Part shown: piece after piece, positions 1-6,307 of the stretch
Layout: every line of letters begins with the position of its first letter
How positions within the stretch are numbered: the stretch's first letter is position 1
Assembly (NCBI GenBank): GCA_016223085.1
Contig: JACRPS010000004.1
Coordinates: 186,001 to 250,000, forward strand
Length of the DNA stretch: 64,000 nucleotides
Reading direction: 5' to 3'
Origin: Chloroflexota bacterium
GTDB taxonomy: Bacteria > Chloroflexota > Anaerolineae > Aggregatilineales > Phototrophicaceae
Program-made: the position numbers and the translations under genes
Notes under the pieces: model-generated
Databases searched by the model: none
What the model saw: only the letters and a program-made list of their open reading frames with translations
Told to the model about the DNA's origin: nothing

Positions 1-2
1 AA

Positions 3-863
3 AACTGCGGTGAAACCTGGGAATTCACACCGTACACCCTCAACGGCTTTGTCGCCCGTGATCTGGCATGGATGCCGCGCCGGACGCAGCCGGTGCTGCT
101 ACTGGCAGCGGACGTGGGACTGTTTGAACTGATTGTCGCCCCCGGCGGCGGCCTGAACCAACTTGTGGTAAACCCATCCGATCAGGATTTGGGTTTTTAC
201 ACCATCGCGGTATCCACCTATGGCGCGGAGGGCGTGAACGTCGCCGTTGCCGCGCAGAATACCGGCGGCGTTTATCTGTCGAGCGATGGCGGAGTGACCA
301 AATCATTCCGCAAAATTGGTCTAACCGGCGAGGACATCCGCGAACTGGCGGTGCAGGTCATCGGCACGCGCTCGTTCCTATGGGCTGGCGCTGCTGCGCC
401 TGGCGGGGAAGACGTGGGCAAGGGCTGCTTCGTCTGGGAACTGCGCGGCGCGGAGGATGACCCCCTCGGCTTCCGCCCCATGAGCAAGGGCTGGAAAGGT
501 GGTAGCTGCCGGTCGCTGGCGTTTCTGGGTACCTGGGTGCTGGCGGCGTCGCACCGCGGCGGCGTGCTGCGGCTGGACTTCAGCGTGAGCAACCCGGAAT
601 GGCAGATGCCGGATATTAACTGCGGCCTGCCGCTGCGCGACCCTGGCCGCTTCCAGCCGGTGGACGCGGTTGCGGCTGACCCGGAGGGAGAACTGCTACT
701 GGCGGGTGGCATCGTCGGTGTGTTTCGCAGTGCTGATCAGGGCGTTCACTACGAGCCGGTATCCAACCGGGAATTCCTGGAGCGTGTGACGCTGCCGCAG
801 ACCTGGCTGTTTGTGTGTGATACGCCGGAGATTGAGGTGGTGCCGGAAGATGAAGCGAACTGA
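3..863 (+). CDS. Asp-box (BNR-like) beta-propeller protein of a tail-like cluster, 5'-partial
   Basis: The frame is open from base 3, so the start lies outside the window. The visible protein is about 286 residues. Three Asp-box-like motifs are visible: the CGETWEF segment at the very start, SSDGGVTKSF near base 280, and RSADQGVHYEPV near base 725. Asp-boxes are typical of sialidase/sortilin-type beta-propellers, so I infer a propeller fold. No signal peptide or membrane segment is visible, although the N-terminus is missing. The stop codon overlaps the start of the phage tail protein I gene by 14 bp, so the two are probably co-translated. The product is then likely a baseplate, fibre or accessory component of a phage-tail-like particle. 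A free sialidase is unlikely, because no sialidase active-site Arg pattern (FRIP) is seen. Confidence 0.6.
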   Translation, partial: NCGETWEFTPYTLNGFVARDLAWMPRRTQPVLLLAADVGLFELIVAPGGGLNQLVVNPSDQDLGFYTIAVSTYGAEGVNVAVAAQNTGGVYLSSDGGVTKSFRKIGLTGEDIRELAVQVIGTRSFLWAGAAAPGGEDVGKGCFVWELRGAEDDPLGFRPMSKGWKGGSCRSLAFLGTWVLAASHRGGVLRLDFSVSNPEWQMPDINCGLPLRDPGRFQPVDAVAADPEGELLLAGGIVGVFRSADQGVHYEPVSNREFLERVTLPQTWLFVCDTPEIEVVPEDEAN

Positions 864-1386
864 CATCGAACGCCTGCTGCCCGCGATTTTCCAGCGTACG
901 ATCAGGCCAGGCGGCCTGCTGGCTGCGCTGCTGGACTCGATGGAAACGCTCCACGCGCCATCGGAGGCGGTACTGGCGAATCTCGCGGCCTACTTTGACC
1001 CGTACCACACGCCGGATGTGTTTGTTCCGTATCTCGCCGGTTGGGTAGACCTGGAAAGCCTGCTCATTGGCGTGTCGGACGAAGCCGAGGCGGTGTCGTT
1101 CCCCACCGGCATGGGACAGCTTCGGGAACTGGTAGCGGCGGCGGCGTTTCTGTCGAAGTGGCGTGGCACGCACAAAGGGCTGCTGCGCTTTCTGGAAACC
1201 GCTACCGGCGAGAAAGGCTTTGAGATCAATGAGCAAGTGCCAGGGCCGGACGGACAGCCGAAGCCGTACCACCTGCATATTCGCGCACCGCAGGCCACCG
1301 AAGCGCATCGGGGATTGATTGAGAGCGTGATTGAGCTGGAAAAACCGGCTTACGTCACTTATGAACTGGAGTTTTATTCGGAATGA
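850..1386 (+). CDS. phage tail protein I family protein (baseplate component of a tail-like particle)
   Basis: This 178-residue protein resembles the phage tail protein I/TIGR02242 family found in contractile injection systems and P2-like tails. Visible family features are the N-terminal LLPAIFQRT stretch, the FDPYHTPDVFVPYLAGWVDL segment (about residues 45-65) and LSKWRGTHKGLLRFLETATG (about 100-120). It ends in a mixed region with HLHIRAP and YELEFYSE. The family is thought to sit at the baseplate wedge and connect to fibres. I chose ATG 850, which overlaps the upstream stop by 14 bp, because the family homology begins there. An earlier in-frame non-ATG start at 811 would lie deep inside the upstream gene. 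The rest of the tail cluster (sheath, tube, baseplate J) would lie upstream of the window. Confidence 0.8.
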   Translation: MKRTDIERLLPAIFQRTIRPGGLLAALLDSMETLHAPSEAVLANLAAYFDPYHTPDVFVPYLAGWVDLESLLIGVSDEAEAVSFPTGMGQLRELVAAAAFLSKWRGTHKGLLRFLETATGEKGFEINEQVPGPDGQPKPYHLHIRAPQATEAHRGLIESVIELEKPAYVTYELEFYSE

Positions 1387-1436
1387 CCGGAAGGCTTTAT
1401 CCCTATTGAACGCACTTCTAGAGTCAGGAGAACAAG

Positions 1437-1769
1437 ATGAGAGCCAGCAGCAGTAACCCCCTTAACGATCTGGTGAACAGCCTGCTCGGTCGGATCCCAA
1501 ACTGGGTCGGGTTTGGGATAATCATTATCATCGGTATCATTGCCATCGTCGCCGGCGCGACCAATAACCCGGTCACTGTCGGACTGATCGCGTTTGGCGT
1601 GTGGGCCATCGGCAGCTCAATTCTGGCCTGGGTGACGGGAGCCAGCAGCCGGCCTGATGGTTTTAACGGCAGCTTTGGTGCCACCATCACCAACCTGCAA
1701 CCCTGGGTCTGGTGGATTGTCTTTGGCGGTCTGGTCGTGGTGGTGATTATTGCCATTGCGGCCCGTTAG
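1437..1769 (+). CDS. small membrane protein, three hydrophobic segments, unknown function
   Basis: The protein has 110 residues and I do not recognise a family. It has hydrophobic stretches at about residues 24-45 (GFGIIIIIGIIAIVAGA), 48-66 (VGLIAFGVWAIGSSILAWV) and 90-109 (WVWWIVFGGLVVVVIIAI), consistent with three transmembrane helices. The start is well supported by an AGGAG ribosome-binding site about 7 bases upstream of ATG 1437. It lies 50 bp after the tail protein I gene on the same strand, and membrane proteins follow it, so it may be a membrane accessory of the tail-like system. That link rests only on gene order. Confidence 0.65.
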   Translation: MRASSSNPLNDLVNSLLGRIPNWVGFGIIIIIGIIAIVAGATNNPVTVGLIAFGVWAIGSSILAWVTGASSRPDGFNGSFGATITNLQPWVWWIVFGGLVVVVIIAIAAR

Positions 1770-1872
1770 CGGTTGCTGTAAATGTAATTTATAATGTGTA
1801 GTAGGCGGGAGCGCGAATATCGGGGGATAAACGCGTCCCGCCTCTGCGCCTATTCACCGACAGGAGCGCGCT

Positions 1873-2673
1873 ATGCCCAGCCTGTTTGACATCACTGCCT
1901 CCCAGAGCCGGGTTAACCTGGACAGCCAGCGCCGCGGGGAAGTTTCCTTTACTGTCACCAATACCGGTGGGCGTCTCGTTCGGGGACGTGCGCGCATCGT
2001 ACCGCAGGGTACGGCGGCGCCGGAATGGTTCACGCTCGAAGGCAACGCCGAACGGAACTTTGACGTGGCCGGCGTGCAAACCTACCTGGTCCAGATTGCT
2101 GTTGCCGCTGCTGCGCCCGCTGGTAATTACGTGTTCCGGCTGGACATGCTGGACGTTGCCAACCCGGACGAGTTTTACACGGAAGGCCCGGCAGTAGCCT
2201 TTGAAGTGAAAGGTGGGGAGATACCCCCTGACGACGAAGAACCGCCTCCCCCAAAAGGCTATGTAACGACCGTCGTTGGCGCGGTGGTTGGGATACTGGC
2301 TGGTTTGACCGCTGGCATCATCCTGGGCATTATTCTCGGCGTTATCGTCAATTCCATTAATAACGACCTGGCGGGCTTCGTTGCCGTGGGCACCATTGCG
2401 CTTGTGCCCTGGATTGGCTCGTCTCTCGGTGTGTATATCGCGTTGAATACCCGTAAGCTGGGCTGGCCGCGCGAAACCGCCGGTGTGTTTGCGGCAGTAA
2501 TCTTTGTGTGGTCAGTTGTATCCGTCCTGGTGACGGTAGGTATGGTTAATGCCCTGACCAGCGGCACGCTGGAAGGTATCCTGTTCTTTTTTATCATTCT
2601 GCCGTTATGGCTGATCGCGCCTGGCCTGATCGCGCGCGCCATCGTGCTGCGCTGGAAAACCGGCAGCTTCTAG
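1873..2673 (+). CDS. membrane protein with N-terminal beta-sandwich-like domain shared with next gene
   Basis: The protein has 266 residues in two parts. Residues 1-115 form a soluble, probably Ig/beta-sandwich domain. Its features are LFDIT at the start, RGEVSFTVTN, RGRARIVPQG and GNYVFRLDMLDVANPDE. This domain is clearly paralogous to residues 8-120 of the next gene. After an acidic, proline-rich linker (PPDDEEPPPP) come about four hydrophobic helices from residue 137 to 260, including a Gly-rich segment (GIILGIILGVIV). No signal peptide precedes the N-terminal domain, so its side of the membrane is unclear. I infer that the domain is an adaptor or docking module related to the neighbouring tail-like genes, but there is no direct evidence. 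A GGAG-like site (ACAGGAGCG) precedes ATG 1873. Confidence 0.65.
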   Translation: MPSLFDITASQSRVNLDSQRRGEVSFTVTNTGGRLVRGRARIVPQGTAAPEWFTLEGNAERNFDVAGVQTYLVQIAVAAAAPAGNYVFRLDMLDVANPDEFYTEGPAVAFEVKGGEIPPDDEEPPPPKGYVTTVVGAVVGILAGLTAGIILGIILGVIVNSINNDLAGFVAVGTIALVPWIGSSLGVYIALNTRKLGWPRETAGVFAAVIFVWSVVSVLVTVGMVNALTSGTLEGILFFFIILPLWLIAPGLIARAIVLRWKTGSF

Positions 2674-2707
2674 TTGCGTTTCTCTACACGTAAAGGTCGC
2701 ACCTGAA

Positions 2708-4114
2708 ATGAGTATATATCCTGAAGCCCAGGCCGTACTCTTTGACATCACCGCCGCTACCAACACGATTATACTGGACAACCAGACCCGCCGGGGCGAA
2801 GCGGCTTTCACCGTCACCAACCGCAGCGGTCGCAGCCTGCGCGGACGTGCTCTCGTCGTCCCACAGGATGAGGTTTCTGGCTCATGGCTGACGCTGATTG
2901 GTGAAGCAGAACGTCCGTTTAATATCGCCGGGGTGCAGCAGTACAGCGTACAAATCCTCGTCCCGATGGATGCTGCCGCCGGCAACTACGTTTTCCGGCT
3001 GAACATGGTGGACGTTGCCAACCCGGACGACACCCTGACGCAGGGGCCAACCGTAACCTTCACCGTGCCGGAACCACCTCCCCCGCCCCCGCCCCCTCCA
3101 CCGAAGAAACCATTCCCCTGGTGGATTATTGCCGTTGTTATCGCAGTAATTGTGGTCATCGGCATCATTATTTTTCTGCTGACACGCCCAACCCGCCGGA
3201 TTGCTTACACGTATAACGATGGCGCAAATTTTAACCTCGCTATCGTGGACGCCAATGGCAGCAACTTCCGGCAGTTGGCAACTAATGTGAACCAGTTTGC
3301 CTGGTCGAAAGACGGCAAACGCATTGTTTATACCGTGAGTGTCGGCGGCAATCTTGAAGTTTTTGTGATGAATGCCGACGGTTCCAACCAGACCAACGTT
3401 AGCAATAACGCGGCCAACGATTACAACCCGGTCTGGTCGCCAGACGGACAAAAGATTGTTTTTATCTCCTATAGGGATGGCAACTCTGAAATCTATGTGA
3501 TGGACGCCAACGGGGCCAACCAGACTAACCTCACCCAGAACGCCAACGGCGACTTCAACCCGGTGTGGTCACCGGATGGAAGCAAAATCGCCTTTGTGAC
3601 CAACCGGGACGGCAACAACGAAATCTATACCATGAACACCAATGGCACCGGTCAGGTTAACCGGTCATCCAATCCGGGACAGGATACAGTGCCGAACTGG
3701 TCGCCGGACAGCCGCAAACTGGTCTTCAGCACCAACCGGGACGGCAATAATGAGGTTTATTCCATGAATGCCGATGGCACCATCCAGACGCGGCTGACCA
3801 ATCACCCGGCAGATGATTATTCACTCGGCGCCTGGTCGCCAGATGGGCGAAAGATTGCGTTTATGTCCAACCGGGATGGCAACTTTGAAATCTATACCAT
3901 GAATGCGGACGGCAGCGAACAGACTAACGCCTCCGATAACACGGGTGATGATTATCTACCGCAGTGGTCGCCGGACAGCCGTCAAATCGCATTTATGAGC
4001 CGCCGCACCCCGGACCCGGATTTTGACATTTACGTCATGAACGCGGACGGTGGCAACCAGACCAAAATCACCGACGATACGTTTGACAATTACTTCCCGC
4101 AGTGGCAGCCCTAG
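2708..4114 (+). CDS. beta-sandwich-like domain, membrane anchor and TolB-like (PD40) propeller protein
   Basis: The protein has 468 residues. Residues 8-120 repeat the N-terminal domain of the preceding gene (LFDIT, RRGEAAFTVTN, GNYVFRLNMVDVANPDD). A run of ten prolines and KKPF (about 122-136) leads into one transmembrane helix (WWIIAVVIAVIVVIGIIIFLL, about 138-158). The C-terminal part, about 165-468, contains at least six PD40-type repeats of about 42 residues with WSPDGxKIAF, NRDGNxEIY and MNADG signatures. They form a TolB/YncE-like seven-bladed propeller. No enzymatic residues are evident, and such propellers usually mediate protein contacts. The gene follows its paralogue by 34 bp in the same direction. 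The blades are so alike that slippage or recent duplication is plausible. Confidence 0.8.
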   Translation: MSIYPEAQAVLFDITAATNTIILDNQTRRGEAAFTVTNRSGRSLRGRALVVPQDEVSGSWLTLIGEAERPFNIAGVQQYSVQILVPMDAAAGNYVFRLNMVDVANPDDTLTQGPTVTFTVPEPPPPPPPPPPKKPFPWWIIAVVIAVIVVIGIIIFLLTRPTRRIAYTYNDGANFNLAIVDANGSNFRQLATNVNQFAWSKDGKRIVYTVSVGGNLEVFVMNADGSNQTNVSNNAANDYNPVWSPDGQKIVFISYRDGNSEIYVMDANGANQTNLTQNANGDFNPVWSPDGSKIAFVTNRDGNNEIYTMNTNGTGQVNRSSNPGQDTVPNWSPDSRKLVFSTNRDGNNEVYSMNADGTIQTRLTNHPADDYSLGAWSPDGRKIAFMSNRDGNFEIYTMNADGSEQTNASDNTGDDYLPQWSPDSRQIAFMSRRTPDPDFDIYVMNADGGNQTKITDDTFDNYFPQWQP

Positions 4115-4144
4115 CGGCTGCCACCGAGTAGTGAAGGTGCCGCG

Positions 4145-4651
4145 ATGAATCAAAAAACCCTCATCATCATCGTGGTGGTTGTGGTGGTGCTGTTTTTCTG
4201 CGGCATGGGCACGGGGTTCATCCCCAAACAGGGTGAAGGCGAGGGTGAGCCGCTGAACCTGGACATCGGCTGGGTGAAAGGGATTGGCAACCTGTTTGGG
4301 CCGCGCATCGGGACGGGTGACGTGAACACCGGCTTTTCCACCTGCCCCGTTTCGGCGATTGAAAACAAGCAACTTACACTGGCACAGGCAGCTAGTTGCA
4401 CCTTCGCCTTTCGCCCATCGAATACGCGGGCACGGATATTGAAGGTCGAACTGGCCGTCACCAATGCGCCGGTCGGGCGGGCACAGTATGCCCCGATTCC
4501 CGTAGATGATACGGACTTTGCAGTCAATGCCACGCTCGTCCCGGCGCGGACGGAAATCACCTTCAGCATCCGCCAGAACGGTGGTACGCTGACGTTCATC
4601 TGCCAGACCGGCAGCAGTTTTGGCAACTGTTTATTCCGGCTGAACCCGTAA
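4145..4651 (+). CDS. membrane-anchored protein of unknown function
   Basis: The protein has 168 residues and I do not recognise it. An N-terminal hydrophobic stretch, TLIIIVVVVVVLFFCGMG (residues 5-22), should act as a signal anchor. It could possibly be a lipoprotein-like signal, but the Cys context FFCGMG lacks a good lipobox. The remainder looks like an exported beta-rich domain with four further cysteines at about residues 67, 85, 152 and 161, which could form disulfides if the domain faces outward. It is the last gene of the plus-strand run. Its 3' end overlaps the convergent gene by 21 bp, since the two TAA stops lie at 4649-4651 (+) and 4631-4633 (-). Confidence 0.55.
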   Translation: MNQKTLIIIVVVVVVLFFCGMGTGFIPKQGEGEGEPLNLDIGWVKGIGNLFGPRIGTGDVNTGFSTCPVSAIENKQLTLAQAASCTFAFRPSNTRARILKVELAVTNAPVGRAQYAPIPVDDTDFAVNATLVPARTEITFSIRQNGGTLTFICQTGSSFGNCLFRLNP

Positions 4652-5422
4652 GCCCATAAACGATGGGTCTGGCCGGATGATTTTCAGGATGGACATCACC
4701 GCGCCGATCAGCAGCAGAATCGCCCAGATGATGGCAATAATTCCCATGCAGATGGCGGCGATGGCATCCGTGATGCTGACCAGGATGATCGGCACCAGCC
4801 CGTGCAAAAAGCTGATGATGACGTTGCATACCAGCGACGTGATAATCAGCAGCACCAAACCTTTGTTCTGCAAAAACCGCTGCTGGGCGATGATAAGACT
4901 TGCCCCCATGCCCAGTTTGAGCAGCATCAGCAGGGCTAACATCGCACTGGCCCCGCCACGATTAAAGAAACCGTAGAGGGCCAGATACGCTATTGTTCCG
5001 AAGGGCACGGCCAGAAACAGCGACACCATCAAGATGAGCAGCCCCAGCGCCAGGAACACCAGACCGATAGTACCGAGAATCACCAGACAGGAAAACCCGC
5101 ACGTCACAAATCCCTGAACACGCGCCTGCAAACGGGCCGGGACGATCAGCGACGCGCCGATGAGGCCGATGGTGAGCAGCACTTCGGCATCCACCAGCGC
5201 CATGTAGCTGATCCCCATCCCCGGCGGACGGTCATCGGCAGCATTGTTGGCCTGGGTAGCAACCTCCAGAAACGCCGCCAGCAGTTCGGGGTTATCGGCA
5301 AACTGTGCGGGCGACAGCGTTCCCGTGTTATCCGGCAGCGCCAGCGATCCCACTTCCAGCAGCACAATCACGACGCTAAGGATAACGGCCAGAATCAAAA
5401 AAGGCTTTCTAAGCGAGTCCAT
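4631..5422 (-). CDS. multi-pass membrane protein, unknown function
   Basis: I use the ATG at 5422, giving 263 residues beginning MDSLRKPFLILAVILSV. An upstream in-frame start at 5503 would add 27 polar, Arg-rich residues before the first helix. About six hydrophobic segments are visible: the N-terminal helix, one near VLLTIGLIGASLIV, two around LVILGTIGLVFLALGLLILMV, ALLMLLKLGMGASLII, and a C-terminal pair. A soluble loop (about residues 33-75) follows the first helix. No known transporter motif is recognised. The gene is convergent with and overlaps the preceding plus-strand gene, so it is outside that transcription unit. A possible promoter lies at 5562-5590. Confidence 0.55.
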   Translation of the reverse strand: MDSLRKPFLILAVILSVVIVLLEVGSLALPDNTGTLSPAQFADNPELLAAFLEVATQANNAADDRPPGMGISYMALVDAEVLLTIGLIGASLIVPARLQARVQGFVTCGFSCLVILGTIGLVFLALGLLILMVSLFLAVPFGTIAYLALYGFFNRGGASAMLALLMLLKLGMGASLIIAQQRFLQNKGLVLLIITSLVCNVIISFLHGLVPIILVSITDAIAAICMGIIAIIWAILLLIGAVMSILKIIRPDPSFMGLRVQPE

Positions 5423-5561
5423 TCCGTGCCTGCCAACCAGAAACCTGCCGGTCAGGGAGGAGGGCGTCCGGCGGAATGATGAAGCCGTGCGCCAGGCTGC
5501 CACCAGCGCGGCTGTGCCATGCTGATGCCCGTTGTGCTGTTGTACCGGGTTCGACTATACT

Positions 5562-5590
5562 ATTGTGGACTCGGACGGGATAGGAGTCAA
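5562..5590 (-). promoter_or_regulatory. possible sigma70-type promoter for the membrane protein gene
   Basis: Read on the minus strand, TTGACT (5585-5590) is followed by a 17-bp spacer and CACAAT (5562-5567). The -35 matches five of six consensus bases and the -10 four of six. It sits about 140 bp upstream of the chosen start of the minus-strand gene ending at 4631. The evidence is sequence similarity only. Confidence 0.3.
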
Positions 5591-5607
5591 ATCGGGCGCG
5601 ATATCCA

Positions 5608-6219
5608 TTAGCCTACCCATAGAATCCGCAAGCCCAGGGCGACCACAACCAGATTGCCGATCACACTGGTCAGCACCTGCACGCGGGGTGACAGATGCCG
5701 GTGTGCCAGCGCCCCCAGCAGCGCCAGCAGCATCTGCCATGACAGCGACGCCAATCCCGCACCAACAACAAACAGCAGCCGGTCGTGGGCATCAAACGCC
5801 ATGCCGCTGCCACGCCCTATGATGAGCGCCGCGAAATAGGCCACTGTCAGCGGATTGAGCAGCGTCAGGCCGAGGAACTGGGCATAGGTGCGCCAGCCGC
5901 CGCGCAGCGTGACCGCCGCCGGTAGCTGTGTCCGCGACTGGCGCAGTCGCCACAGACCGTAAGCCCCTAACCCAATGAGCACCGCCGCACTCACCCAGCG
6001 CAGCCCGCCGGCGAGAGGTTGCAGCAGCACAGCCAGCGCCGGCCCACCCAGTGCCGCCAGCGCGGCAAACAGCAGGTCCGCCGAGGCAGCGCCCGCCCCG
6101 GCCAAAAACCCCTCGTGAAAGCCATGCCGCATCCCGGCATTGACGATCAAAATTGCGATTGCGCCAACCGGAATGGCGATTCCATAGCCGGCTAACACTC
6201 CCTCCCAGAACGCATCCAT
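5608..6219 (-). CDS. LysE family exporter
   Basis: The protein has 203 residues from ATG 6219 (MDAFWEGVLAGYGIAIPVGA), which matches the usual length of about 200 for LysE/RhtB amino-acid or small-molecule exporters. The N-terminal GYGIAIPVGAIAILIVNAGMRHG resembles the family's first helix (PGP/PVGP region). LGLTLLNPLTVAYF in the middle matches the conserved NP-containing helix. About six transmembrane helices are visible. An in-frame extension to 6375 is unlikely, because it would run through the terminator hairpin and an AAGGG ribosome-binding site sits just before 6219. The substrate cannot be told from sequence. It is a separate unit downstream of the ABC transporter operon. Confidence 0.8.
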   Translation of the reverse strand: MDAFWEGVLAGYGIAIPVGAIAILIVNAGMRHGFHEGFLAGAGAASADLLFAALAALGGPALAVLLQPLAGGLRWVSAAVLIGLGAYGLWRLRQSRTQLPAAVTLRGGWRTYAQFLGLTLLNPLTVAYFAALIIGRGSGMAFDAHDRLLFVVGAGLASLSWQMLLALLGALAHRHLSPRVQVLTSVIGNLVVVALGLRILWVG

Positions 6220-6246
6220 TGGGATTCCCTTTTCCGCAGAGGCAAC

Positions 6247-6274
6247 AAAAAACGGCTGCTGGAACAGCCGTTTT
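6247..6274 (-). terminator. intrinsic terminator of the padR-ABC transporter operon
   Basis: A perfect 10-bp stem (AAAACGGCTG / CAGCCGTTTT) closes a 6-base loop. On the minus strand it is followed by a run of T. It lies 34 bases past the stop of the ABC permease gene. The A/T flanks on both sides mean it could also work on the plus strand, but no gene ends there. Confidence 0.8.
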
Positions 6275-6307
6275 GATTGTGACCGATCTGGTCCGGTTTT
6301 GCAGTGG

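Noticed and set aside
1790-1795. TATAAT box before the gene at 1873
   Set aside because: No -35-like hexamer at 16-18 bp, and the gene may be read through from upstream. The evidence was too thin for a promoter feature.
3-4651. Tail genes as a prophage remnant
   Set aside because: No integrase, terminase, portal, capsid, lysis or attachment site is seen in the window. The neighbours are membrane proteins, so a chromosomal tail-like particle is preferred, but the upstream part is not visible.
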